Assembly: GCA_031282535.1 (NCBI GenBank) | Contig: JAITDM010000088.1 | Coordinates: forward strand, 1-7,508 | Source of the DNA: Oscillospiraceae bacterium | GTDB taxonomy: Bacteria; Bacillota; Clostridia; Oscillospirales; UBA929 | DNA: 7,508 nt | Reading direction: 5' to 3' | In this document: piece after piece, positions 1-5,824 of the stretch | How positions within the stretch are numbered: the stretch's first letter is position 1 | Layout of the letters: every line of letters starts with the position of its first letter | The notes under the pieces: generated by a model | Told to the model about the DNA's origin: nothing | What the model saw: only the letters and a program-made list of their open reading frames with translations | Databases searched by the model: none | Position numbers and translations under genes: made by a program

Positions 1-21
1 GATGCAAGGATAACGGTAGAC

Positions 22-51
22 AGTATATACCCGCTCTCCCGCCCCTGTCAA
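22..51 (-). promoter_or_regulatory. Putative leftward sigma-70-type promoter
   Basis: On the minus strand a perfect -35 hexamer TTGACA (plus-strand 46-51) is followed by a -10-like TATACT (22-27, 18-bp spacer) or TATATA (24-29, 16-bp spacer). Transcription would start at about position 10-17 and run off the left edge, so the gene it serves is not in the window. The G-rich spacer and the non-ideal spacing lower confidence. If real, this promoter and the lipoprotein gene 3' end were next to each other before the toxin-like unit arrived. Confidence 0.45.
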
Positions 52-100
52 CCCCCCTATGCGAGTCCGAAGGGCGATTTGGTTGTTTTTGTGATTTTTC

Positions 101-150
101 TGCCATTCCTCTACGCCAAAACGGCGTTTTCGACGATGTAGCCGAGGATC
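101..150. repeat. 50-bp direct repeat, left copy (detached 3' end of the lipoprotein gene)
   Basis: These 50 bases are identical to 2098-2147. Read on the minus strand they encode the last 12 residues of the trigger-factor-like lipoprotein (ILGYIVENAVLA), its TAG stop (111-113) and 10 bases beyond. Identity ends sharply on both sides: base 100 differs from 2097 and base 151 differs from 2148. There is no start codon or coding body attached, so this copy is a detached fragment and not a gene. It forms the left boundary of the regulator/nucleotidyltransferase unit. Confidence 0.95.
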
Positions 151-197
151 ACATCATATAAATAAAAAATGCCATGGCCTGGTCCCGTTCTGTCAGC

Positions 198-243
198 AAA
201 ATAGGCCGCGCCTGATTTTGCGTCTACAGGCGAGGCCTATTTT
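198..243. terminator. Long hairpin upstream of the regulator promoter (terminator-like)
   Basis: An imperfect inverted repeat: arm 198-214 pairs with 227-243 as 10 bp, one G/A mismatch, then 6 bp, closing a 12-nt loop (215-226). A run of five T (240-244) ends the right arm, as in a Rho-independent terminator read rightward. No gene upstream in the window reads rightward into it. It may insulate the unit from outside transcription or act as a protein-binding site just upstream of the -35 element. Its loop region shares the 12-mer TTTGCGTCTACA (217-228) with the hairpin at the other end of the unit. Confidence 0.6.
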
Positions 244-254
244 TAACTTGAACA

Positions 255-283
255 TTGACAATTTAACTTTAGCGAGTTATAAT
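255..283 (+). promoter_or_regulatory. Perfect-consensus sigma-70/sigma-A promoter of the regulator/nucleotidyltransferase pair
   Basis: TTGACA (255-260), a 17-bp spacer and TATAAT (278-283) match the consensus at every position. Transcription should begin near 290, giving a 5' leader of only about 14-23 nt before the candidate GTG starts. The motif TTTAACTT occurs at 242-249 and 262-269, bracketing the -35 box, and its inverse core GTTAAA lies at 286-291 over the expected start. This suggests a strong promoter held down by a repressor, plausibly the first gene's product. Confidence 0.85.
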
Positions 284-303
284 GGGTTAAACTGCGGAAC
301 AAG

Positions 304-1251
304 GTGACGATTGTGCTAGATTTGACCAATGTACTCGGCGTAAAGATCACATCTGAACCATGGGATGGGGCGAGCAGAGTGCCGTATATGCTCGCCGAGG
401 CCTACACCTTGCACAAGGTGACGCTCGACGGATTGCCTTGTGTGTTTGCCGCGCCGTGCGGCGAAGTCGCACCGATCCAGACGCTTTTGCGCAATATTAA
501 GCGTATCCGCGAGGTTGAAGCCTTGCCTGTCGTCCTAAAATTGAACGGATTGTCCGGTGAGCGGCGCAAAGCTTTGATTGAAGCGCGCATTCCGTTCGTG
601 GCGGCGGAACAGGCCTATCTTCCTTTTCTGGGCGTCGTGCTGAACGAAAAAATGTACACAGACCCGAAGCCCCGCGAAAAGTTGATGCCCTCCGCGCAGC
701 TTGTGCTGTTCTCCTATCTATACCAGAACAGTGAAAAACTCCATACAAACGGACTCAACAAGAAGCTTGGGCTCAGCGCGATGCAAATTACCCGTGCCGT
801 TCGCCAACTTCAAAAGCTGAATCTGGTCAAGGTATCAAAAGAGGGTGTCCAAGTGGTCATAAGTGGCAAGACCAATCCGCGCGCTCTGTTTGAGAGCGCG
901 GCGGCGTATCTGCTTGATCCGGTGCGCGAAATTCTTTATGTCCCGCGCGGTAAACGAATAGAGGGTCTGCCCGTCGCCGGGCTCACCGCTCTGTCCGAGA
1001 TGTCCATGCTCTCCGCTCCGTTGGCAGCGACGCTGGCATATTTCAGTCGGACGGATAGGTTGATCGGTGAAAACACACTGACAGACCGTGAGAAGCAGGT
1101 GCGGGTTGAGGTGTGGAAATACTCTCCGACCGCGTTGTCCAACAAACAAAATGTCGCCGATCCACTGTCTGTCGTCGTATCTCTCAGCGGAGAACACGAC
1201 GAGCGCGTAGTACAAGCAATCGAAGAAATCCTCAAAAATATATGGAGGTAG
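304..1251 (+). CDS. Winged-helix regulator, putative AbiEi/MarR-like antitoxin
   Basis: Predicted DNA-binding protein of 315 aa encoded directly before a nucleotidyltransferase, the position of the antitoxin in AbiE-type (type IV) toxin-antitoxin pairs. Residues about 129-190 read as a winged helix-turn-helix: a helix (AQLVLFSYLYQ), a turn with recognition-helix-like LSAMQITRAVRQLQKLNLV, then a wing (VKVSKEGVQVVISG). About 120 residues precede it, a long N-terminal domain not found in the compact AbiEi proteins, where the wHTH is N-terminal. The C-terminal part (about 205-315) has the stretch PVAGLTALSEMSML and ends in an acidic helix (DERVVQAIEEIL). The start is uncertain: GTG 304 has only a weak GGA upstream, while GTG 313 lies 5 nt after GGTGA (303-307) and would remove three residues. 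Autorepression and neutralisation of the downstream enzyme are inferred from family context. Confidence 0.7.
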   Translation: MTIVLDLTNVLGVKITSEPWDGASRVPYMLAEAYTLHKVTLDGLPCVFAAPCGEVAPIQTLLRNIKRIREVEALPVVLKLNGLSGERRKALIEARIPFVAAEQAYLPFLGVVLNEKMYTDPKPREKLMPSAQLVLFSYLYQNSEKLHTNGLNKKLGLSAMQITRAVRQLQKLNLVKVSKEGVQVVISGKTNPRALFESAAAYLLDPVREILYVPRGKRIEGLPVAGLTALSEMSMLSAPLAATLAYFSRTDRLIGENTLTDREKQVRVEVWKYSPTALSNKQNVADPLSVVVSLSGEHDERVVQAIEEILKNIWR

Positions 1252-1256
1252 AACGG

Positions 1257-2030
1257 ATGGGCAGTATCATCGGGCGTATGCAGAGTTTCAAGGATTGGTT
1301 TCGAGACTATGCCGACAATTTTGTCATTATCGGTGGCACAGCCTGCTCGCTTATTATGAGCGAAGAAGAAGTGGAATTTCGTCCGACGAAAGATGTTGAT
1401 GTGGTTCTGTTGGTCGAGTCTCTTAGCCCAGCATTTGGAAAACAGTTTTGGGATTATGTGATCGAGGCTGGTTACGTTCATCGGCAAAAAAGCACTGGCA
1501 AGCCTGAGTTTTACAGATTTTACGCACCGAAAACAGCGGAGTATCCTGAAATGATAGAACTGTTCTCTCGCCGTATAGACGGTTTTGTCCTATCGGAGGA
1601 TGTCCACATGACACCTATACCGATTGGAGAGGATATATCAAGCCTGTCCGCGATCCTTCTGAACGACGAGTATTATCATTTCCTGCGTGATGGCATACGG
1701 AAGATTGACGATTTGCCGATTCTCGACGAGCTTCACCTGATACCCTTCAAGGCAAAAGCATGGCTCGAACTCACGGAACAACGCGCCAAAGGCGGCGCGG
1801 ACGCAAACGACATCCGCAAGCACAAACGAGACATTTACCGTCTATCCGACCTCATCACGCCTGGTTTCAAGTTCACGTTGCCGGCAGCAATTGACAGTGA
1901 TATGCGCAATTTTATATTCGCCGTACAGAAGATGCTCTCAAACACTCCGCCAAAAGAGCGCAGAGCGGAACGAGCAAAAATCGAGAAGCTCATTCAGCTA
2001 TTCGGGCTTCCGTCCTCTCTCTTGGGGTAA
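1257..2030 (+). CDS. AbiEii-like nucleotidyltransferase, putative toxin
   Basis: Protein of 257 aa of the minimal nucleotidyltransferase superfamily (AbiEii/AbiGii, DUF1814/DUF6036-like). Visible motifs are GGTA at residues 26-29 followed by RPTKDVDVV (42-50), giving the metal-binding D46 and D48; an acidic strand MIELFSR (99-105), probably the third acidic position; a Lys-rich helix LIPFKAKAWLEL; and DANDIRKHKRDIYRL (182-195), like the conserved C-terminal KH..D element of AbiEii enzymes. Family members transfer nucleotides, in some cases to tRNA ends, to stop growth or block phage; the substrate here is unknown. ATG 1257 is chosen because GGAGG (1244-1248) sits 8 nt upstream; that ribosome binding site overlaps the last codons of the regulator gene, so translation is probably coupled. 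An in-frame ATG at 1242 inside the regulator gene is less likely. Confidence 0.75.
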   Translation: MGSIIGRMQSFKDWFRDYADNFVIIGGTACSLIMSEEEVEFRPTKDVDVVLLVESLSPAFGKQFWDYVIEAGYVHRQKSTGKPEFYRFYAPKTAEYPEMIELFSRRIDGFVLSEDVHMTPIPIGEDISSLSAILLNDEYYHFLRDGIRKIDDLPILDELHLIPFKAKAWLELTEQRAKGGADANDIRKHKRDIYRLSDLITPGFKFTLPAAIDSDMRNFIFAVQKMLSNTPPKERRAERAKIEKLIQLFGLPSSLLG

Positions 2031-2059
2031 TGTCCAATTATTTCCATTTATTTGATAAC

Positions 2060-2099
2060 CAAACCGCCCTTTGCGTCTACAAAATCAAAGGGCGGTTTG
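2060..2099. terminator. Bidirectional hairpin between convergent genes
   Basis: A perfect 14-bp stem (2060-2073 with 2086-2099) encloses a 12-nt loop (2074-2085). It lies 29 bp after the nucleotidyltransferase stop and 8 bp beyond the end of the convergent lipoprotein gene, so it can serve both. T-runs are short (TTT) on both strands, so termination may be imperfect. The 12-mer TTTGCGTCTACA (2070-2081) is shared with the hairpin at 198-243, and the last two stem bases fall inside the 50-bp repeat. Confidence 0.75.
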
Positions 2100-2147
2100 C
2101 CATTCCTCTACGCCAAAACGGCGTTTTCGACGATGTAGCCGAGGATC
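2098..2147. repeat. 50-bp direct repeat, right copy (genuine 3' end of the lipoprotein gene)
   Basis: Identical to 101-150 at all 50 positions. This copy is continuous with the lipoprotein coding sequence and supplies its last 12 codons and stop (2108-2110). Inside it, ACGCC and GGCGT (2110-2114 and 2120-2124) form 5-bp inverted arms around AAAAC. Such arms are the minimal form of a site-specific recombinase core, but this short they may be chance. Confidence 0.95.
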
Positions 2148-3292
2148 GTGTAGCAGAGAACCGTTTGTTTTAGGTAGGGTAGACCAAGCTGCTCCTCGTA
2201 GGAAGAATAATCGCTTGTCCCGGTCTGTTCGGTGAAGAAGCGCGTCATGTCATCCTCGCTGACCGAATAGCCCATGTCTTCCGCGATCGCCTGCGATACA
2301 AGATAATACGTCGCGGTTTCCAGATTCGACGCTCTGTTGTTCTCAATCAACTCGTCCTGGCTCGCAACGCCGACATAGCTGCTCAAAAATTCATCCAGGC
2401 CCACCCCGTAACTGTCCGCATACCCCTGATAATAGTCCATCATGGATTTTTCCGTATAGGCCGTCAGCAGATCCGGTACCGAACTGACCGTCGCCGTGTC
2501 GGCCAAATAGCCTCTGACATACCCCTCTATGGACGCTTTTTGCAGCTCCGCCCGCTTGCCTTCCCTTAACGCGGCCACAGTCGTCCAGCCATAGTCGGCG
2601 GAAAAATTCGTCGCGACAAATTCATCCGTCAGCTCCGGTTGCTCCGTTTCGGAAATGTAATTGATGGTCGTGACAAATACGGCGTCTTTCCCCTGAAGAC
2701 TGGTCTCCTGATAGTCGTCGGGAAAGGTCACCTCCACATCGATGGTCTCCCCGGGCTTATGTCCGATGATCTGCGTCAGGAAATCATCGATATAGTTCGT
2801 GCTGCCGGCGATCACGTCCGTGCCGGCGCCGTCGGTGGAGCCGCCGTCAAACGGAACGCCGTCCACACTCCCGACATAGTCGATGTTGACCGTGTCGCCG
2901 TCCGCGACCGCGCGGTCTGTGATCTGCGTCGATTCGCCCTGGTAATTGGCCAGCACTTCATCGATCGCAGACTGCACCTGGTCGTCGGAAATTTGATGGG
3001 CCTCGCCGGGAATCGATATCCCCGTATAATTGAACAGTTCCACGTAGTCAAGGGCCTTGATGCCCTTCCAGAATCCGTTTTCATCCAACCCGTCGCTGGG
3101 AGAAAAGCTGTCGCCGGAAAGCGCGTCGTCGCCGGAAGCGTCGTCGGCGGGAGGCGCTTCGGCGTCGCCGGAAGTAACATCGCCGCCGGGAGACGTCTCG
3201 GCGCCGCCCGACGATTGACCGCACCCGGCCAAAGGGATCAGCAGCATGGTGAACGCCAGCAAGAGACAAAGGGCCATTTTGGGGGTTTTCAT
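2108..3292 (-). CDS. Exported trigger-factor-like FKBP-type peptidyl-prolyl isomerase lipoprotein
   Basis: A surface-anchored foldase of 394 aa. The N-terminus is a lipoprotein signal: basic start, hydrophobic core (LCLLLAFTMLLIPLA) and lipobox LAGC with the lipidated Cys at residue 24. A flexible acidic linker of Gly/Ser/Asp/Ala/Pro follows (about 25-70). Residues about 128-214 match the trigger factor FKBP domain: GDTVNIDYVGSVDGVPFDGG, a GS...IDDFLTQIIGHKPGE segment, then VTFPDDYQ and LQGKDAVF. The remaining C-terminal part is mostly helical-looking, like the trigger factor chaperone arm. The ribosome-binding domain of cytoplasmic trigger factor is missing, so a role in folding secreted proteins outside the membrane is likely. 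ATG 3292 is preferred because GAGGAG (3301-3306) is 8 nt upstream; ATG 3298 would leave only 2 nt. The last 12 codons lie inside the 50-bp repeat. Confidence 0.88.
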   Translation of the reverse strand: MKTPKMALCLLLAFTMLLIPLAGCGQSSGGAETSPGGDVTSGDAEAPPADDASGDDALSGDSFSPSDGLDENGFWKGIKALDYVELFNYTGISIPGEAHQISDDQVQSAIDEVLANYQGESTQITDRAVADGDTVNIDYVGSVDGVPFDGGSTDGAGTDVIAGSTNYIDDFLTQIIGHKPGETIDVEVTFPDDYQETSLQGKDAVFVTTINYISETEQPELTDEFVATNFSADYGWTTVAALREGKRAELQKASIEGYVRGYLADTATVSSVPDLLTAYTEKSMMDYYQGYADSYGVGLDEFLSSYVGVASQDELIENNRASNLETATYYLVSQAIAEDMGYSVSEDDMTRFFTEQTGTSDYSSYEEQLGLPYLKQTVLCYTILGYIVENAVLA

Positions 3293-3351
3293 CTTCATTT
3301 CTCCTCGTATACCTGATTTTATTTCTGTAAGGGTCCAACTTTGCTTTCTAT

Positions 3352-3380
3352 ATTATAACAGAAAAACACCGTTTTTTCAA
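3352..3380 (-). promoter_or_regulatory. Promoter of the trigger-factor-like lipoprotein gene
   Basis: On the minus strand TTGAAA (plus-strand 3375-3380) is followed after exactly 17 bp by a perfect TATAAT (3352-3357). The start should fall near 3345, giving a leader of about 50 nt before ATG 3292. Upstream of the -35 box lies a 9-bp tandem duplicate TTTCACATT (3407-3415 and 3416-3424, plus-strand reading). Confidence 0.8.
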
Positions 3381-3453
3381 GACGGCCGCTGTTTTTTTCA
3401 TGCTGGTTTCACATTTTTCACATTTGCGCCACAATTCACCCGCACCGCAGGAC

Positions 3454-3485
3454 GCAAAAAACAGCCCCAGGGGGCTGTTTTTTGC
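3454..3485 (-). terminator. Rho-independent terminator of the meta-cleavage operon
   Basis: A perfect 15-bp inverted repeat (3454-3468 with 3471-3485) around a 2-base centre has a GC-rich core (CAGCCCC/GGGGCTG) and six A/T pairs on the outside, giving a T-run in either reading direction. It lies about 83 bp beyond the dioxygenase stop and upstream of the lipoprotein promoter, so it separates the two leftward transcription units. The symmetry makes it potentially bidirectional. Confidence 0.88.
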
Positions 3486-3567
3486 CTTCTCTGTCATTCT
3501 TCCTCTGCTATTAGGTGGCCCGGCGCGTATGCGATACGGGTCGGGGCCGTGAGAAATCAGACGGTCG

Positions 3568-4494
3568 TCAGGTTACGATCTCGAGGAAACTCGGGATGAC
3601 CTCGCCGGAATAGTAGAACAGACCGCGACCCAGCTGGTCGGCGTCCCACACGCGCTGCGGGTTGTCGGGATAGGCCGTGTAGCCGCCGGCGTACACTTCG
3701 ATGCGGTTGCCCGAGGGCTCCCAGAAATAGATGGACAGGCCGCGGGTGATGGCATGGCGCGTCGGCCCGATGTCCAGTTTCAGACGGTTGATGGCGATCC
3801 AGTCGGCCGCGTTGCCCACCTCGGACCAATCCTGCAGATAGAAGCCGAGATGATGCAGCTTGCCGGGCTTCGGATATTCCACAAAGGCCAGGTCATGCGG
3901 CTTGTTGGAGCTGGTGATCCAGGAAGCCAGACGGTTGCCGTCGGGGAGATTGCACACCTCGGGCACGAACATGCCAAACACTTCGCGGCAGAACCGCTCG
4001 GCCTCGGCGATGTTGGGACCATACAGCAGGAAGTGGTCCATGCGCTGGGCGCGCATCCCGCGAGGCGGGGTCGTCCAGATGTCCGGGTTGCGGAGCTGCG
4101 GGCCCTTCTCGGCCAGTGCGACTTCGCTGTAGATCTCGAAGCGGTGCCCGGTGCTGATCGTAAAGCCATAGCGCTTGCCGAAGCCGGGCTGGTCTGTGTT
4201 GGCGGGCACTTCCTCCACCGCATAGCCAAAGGCGACGGTGGCGGCCTTGATGCGCTCCAGTTCCTCGGCGCTCCCCACCTTAAAGGAGACGAAGTCGAGG
4301 CCCGCCTCGTCGGCCAGACGGAGCACGACACTGTGGTGGTCGAACTCGTCGTAAGCCTTGAGCAGGACGCGACCATCCGCGGTGCGGCCCACCTCATCGA
4401 GGCCCAACACATTGGTGTAGAAATTGAGCGTTTTGTCCAGATCGAGCACGCGGAGCTGGACGAGACCGGGTCTCAGGGTTTGATTGATTGCCAT
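3568..4494 (-). CDS. xylE: Catechol 2,3-dioxygenase (extradiol, type I)
   Basis: Opens catechol between C2 and C3 with O2 to give 2-hydroxymuconate semialdehyde; an Fe(II) enzyme of the vicinal oxygen chelate superfamily. At 308 aa it matches XylE/DmpB (307 aa) in length and aligns with them from the N-terminal RPGLVQLRVLD to the end. The iron ligands are H154 (RMDHFLLYG), H215 (KLHHLGF) and E266 (GNRIEVYAGG). The second-sphere residues H200, H247 (DIGPTRH) and Y256 (SIYF) known in XylE are also present, so it should be active. The product name is firm; catechol versus methylcatechol preference cannot be read. ATG 4494 follows AGGAAGG (4504-4510) at 9 nt. Its start overlaps the ferredoxin gene by 22 bp, it is the last gene of the operon, and it is followed by a terminator. 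Confidence 0.95.
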   Translation of the reverse strand: MAINQTLRPGLVQLRVLDLDKTLNFYTNVLGLDEVGRTADGRVLLKAYDEFDHHSVVLRLADEAGLDFVSFKVGSAEELERIKAATVAFGYAVEEVPANTDQPGFGKRYGFTISTGHRFEIYSEVALAEKGPQLRNPDIWTTPPRGMRAQRMDHFLLYGPNIAEAERFCREVFGMFVPEVCNLPDGNRLASWITSSNKPHDLAFVEYPKPGKLHHLGFYLQDWSEVGNAADWIAINRLKLDIGPTRHAITRGLSIYFWEPSGNRIEVYAGGYTAYPDNPQRVWDADQLGRGLFYYSGEVIPSFLEIVT

Positions 4495-4814
4495 ACGTAC
4501 CTACCTTCCTTTTCTTTCGTGATGTGTCTGATTGTCAGATCGCTTCGCGGCTGCACACAGCACAGAAGCAGAATCCCCCGGGCGGCCTCTTCGCCGCTGA
4601 CATGCGCCCGGCTCATCTTCTTCTCCACATGATAGGCCCCTTCCACGATCTGCATCTTACAAATTCCACAACCACCGCCGCAGCAGCCGTTACACAGCGG
4701 ACCGCAGCCGGCGTGGAACATCGCGCGCAAAATGAATTCGTCTTCCCCACAGGGGAAACTCTCCCCGCTGTCCGCCAGCAGAATCCGATGCCGCTTCACC
4801 ACCGCCGCCCTCAT
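4473..4814 (-). CDS. xylT: XylT-like [2Fe-2S] ferredoxin
   Basis: Small plant-type ferredoxin (113 aa) that in xylTE systems reduces oxidised, inactive iron in catechol 2,3-dioxygenase. Cluster ligands read as C44-X4-C49-X2-C52 (GCCGGGCGICK) with C85 as the fourth (LLLCCVQP). The segment MSRAHVSGEEAARG between them is typical of XylT-type proteins. Extra cysteines at 37, 41, 45 and 86 make the cluster region unusually Cys-rich (GCGPLCNGCCGGGC). The start codon overlaps the aldolase stop as ATGA (4811-4814), and the 3' end overlaps the dioxygenase start and holds its ribosome binding site. Both overlaps point to coupled translation and a direct partnership with the dioxygenase. Assignment as a ferredoxin is firm; the reactivation role is inferred from neighbourhood and resemblance. 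Confidence 0.88.
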   Translation of the reverse strand: MRAAVVKRHRILLADSGESFPCGEDEFILRAMFHAGCGPLCNGCCGGGCGICKMQIVEGAYHVEKKMSRAHVSGEEAARGILLLCCVQPRSDLTIRHITKEKEGRYVWQSIKP

Positions 4815-5824
4815 GCGCGGGCCGCTTTTTGGTTTTTCAGATCGTTCGACACGTCGATGATCATGTCCTCCTGGCCGCCGACCATCTTGCGCCGGCCCAG
4901 CTCCACGAGGATGTCGCGCGGATCGAGATCGTACTTCTCCGCCGCCGCGTACACATGCAGCAGGAAGCTTGAGTATACGCCCGCATAGCCGAGCATCAGA
5001 GAACCGTTGTCAATGACCTGCGGCCGGCGCATGAGCGGCTCTACCACGCCCTGCGCCAGGTCCATGAGACCGTAAAAGTCGAGGCCTGTCTCGACGCCGC
5101 AGCGCGTGAGCACGCCGGCGAGCACCTCGATCTGCGCGTTGCCCGCGCCGGCGCCCAGCCCGCGCAGCGTGCCGTCCACGAAGGACGCACCGCTCCTCAC
5201 CGCCTGTAACGAGTTGGCGATGGCAAAGCCCAGGTTGTTGTGGGCGTGGAAGCCGACCGGGATCTTCACCCGGCTCGCCGCGGCCTCCACGCGCACGGCC
5301 ACGTCGTCCGGGAGCAGGTACCCGGCGGAATCCGCCAGGTTGATGTAGTCGGCGCCGTAGCTCTCCATCTTGGCGGCCTCCTCGGCGATGCGCTCCGGAG
5401 ACGCCATGTGGACCATCATCAAAAAACCGACCGCAAAGAGATTCATCCGCTTGGCCGCCGCGATGTGCTGCGCGCTGACGTCGCCCTCGGTCACGTGGGT
5501 GGCGACGCGCACCGCCTGCGCCCCGCAGGCGACGGCCTCCTCCAGGTTTTCGATCGTGCCGATGCCGGGCAGCAGCAGCACGGTCAGCTTGCTGTTGTGA
5601 ATGACCCGGCTGGCCGCCCTCAGGAGGGTGAATTCGTCCACACCGGAGAATCCGTAGGTGTAGCCGGAACCGCCGAGGCCGTCCCCGTGGGAGAGCTCGA
5701 TCAGCGCGACGCCGCTTTTGTCGAGGCCCGCCGCGATGTCGGCCACCTGCTCCTCGGTGAACTGGTGTTTGACGGCGTGACTGCCGTCGCGCAGCGTGGT
5801 GTCGACCACTTTGACGCTTGCCAT
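4811..5824 (-). CDS. dmpG: 4-hydroxy-2-oxovalerate aldolase
   Basis: Splits 4-hydroxy-2-oxovalerate into pyruvate and acetaldehyde; class II, divalent-metal aldolase of the HMG-CoA-lyase-like TIM barrel family (DmpG/BphI/MhpE). The 337 aa align throughout with DmpG. Key features are the N-terminal TTLRDGSHAVKHQ with R12, D13 (metal) and H16 (base), the HGDGLGGS loop (46-53), GFLMMVHM, and the metal-binding H193 and H195 in GFHAHNNLG. The C-terminal LGYAGVYSSFLLH and GGQEDMIIDV are signatures of the domain that docks with the acylating aldehyde dehydrogenase. ATG follows the TAA of the dehydrogenase gene with no gap (5824/5825), as expected for two subunits of one channelling complex made in step. 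Confidence 0.96.
   Translation of the reverse strand: MASVKVVDTTLRDGSHAVKHQFTEEQVADIAAGLDKSGVALIELSHGDGLGGSGYTYGFSGVDEFTLLRAASRVIHNSKLTVLLLPGIGTIENLEEAVACGAQAVRVATHVTEGDVSAQHIAAAKRMNLFAVGFLMMVHMASPERIAEEAAKMESYGADYINLADSAGYLLPDDVAVRVEAAASRVKIPVGFHAHNNLGFAIANSLQAVRSGASFVDGTLRGLGAGAGNAQIEVLAGVLTRCGVETGLDFYGLMDLAQGVVEPLMRRPQVIDNGSLMLGYAGVYSSFLLHVYAAAEKYDLDPRDILVELGRRKMVGGQEDMIIDVSNDLKNQKAARA

Larger units (their letters stand above)
101..2097 (+). mobile_element. Candidate 1,997-bp inserted toxin-antitoxin-like unit bounded by direct repeats
   Basis: One copy of the 50-bp repeat plus everything up to the second copy makes a 1,997-bp unit. It contains a hairpin, a consensus promoter, two co-directional genes and a terminal hairpin, and nothing else. 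The unit lies at the 3' end of a leftward lipoprotein gene and keeps that gene intact because a full 3' end is present at the right junction. That arrangement resembles integration of a genetic element into a gene 3' end. By eye the unit is richer in A+T than the catabolic operon to the right. No integrase, transposase or terminal inverted repeat is seen, so how it moved, and even whether it moved as a unit, is inference. Confidence 0.45.

Noticed and set aside
101..150. CRISPR repeat or small RNA gene at the left repeat
   Set aside because: There are only two copies 1,997 bp apart, and the sequence is explained as the 3' coding end of the lipoprotein gene.
171..178. GCCATGGC palindrome as a regulatory site
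   Set aside because: An 8-bp palindrome alone is common by chance, and it is not positioned at the promoter.
1113..1256. N-terminal extension of the nucleotidyltransferase back to 1113
   Set aside because: It would overlap the regulator by about 140 bp with Arg/Ser/Thr-rich out-of-frame sequence. ATG 1257 has GGAGG at ideal spacing and begins just before the conserved domain.
936..1487. Leftward open frame of 183 codons across the regulator/nucleotidyltransferase junction
   Set aside because: It crosses the ends of two better supported genes, lacks a promoter or ribosome binding site and shows no domain.
101..2147. IS element or classical transposon explanation for the 50-bp repeats
   Set aside because: Fifty bases is far longer than usual target duplications, there is no transposase gene, and no terminal inverted repeats lie just inside 150 and 2098.
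2639..3316. Rightward open frame of 225 codons opposite the lipoprotein gene
   Set aside because: It mirrors the lipoprotein coding region and its repetitive linker, which carries a clear signal peptide, FKBP motifs and promoter on the other strand.
3754..4632. Rightward open frame of 292 codons opposite the dioxygenase
   Set aside because: The dioxygenase on the minus strand has all catalytic residues and full family length; the opposite frame has no family features.
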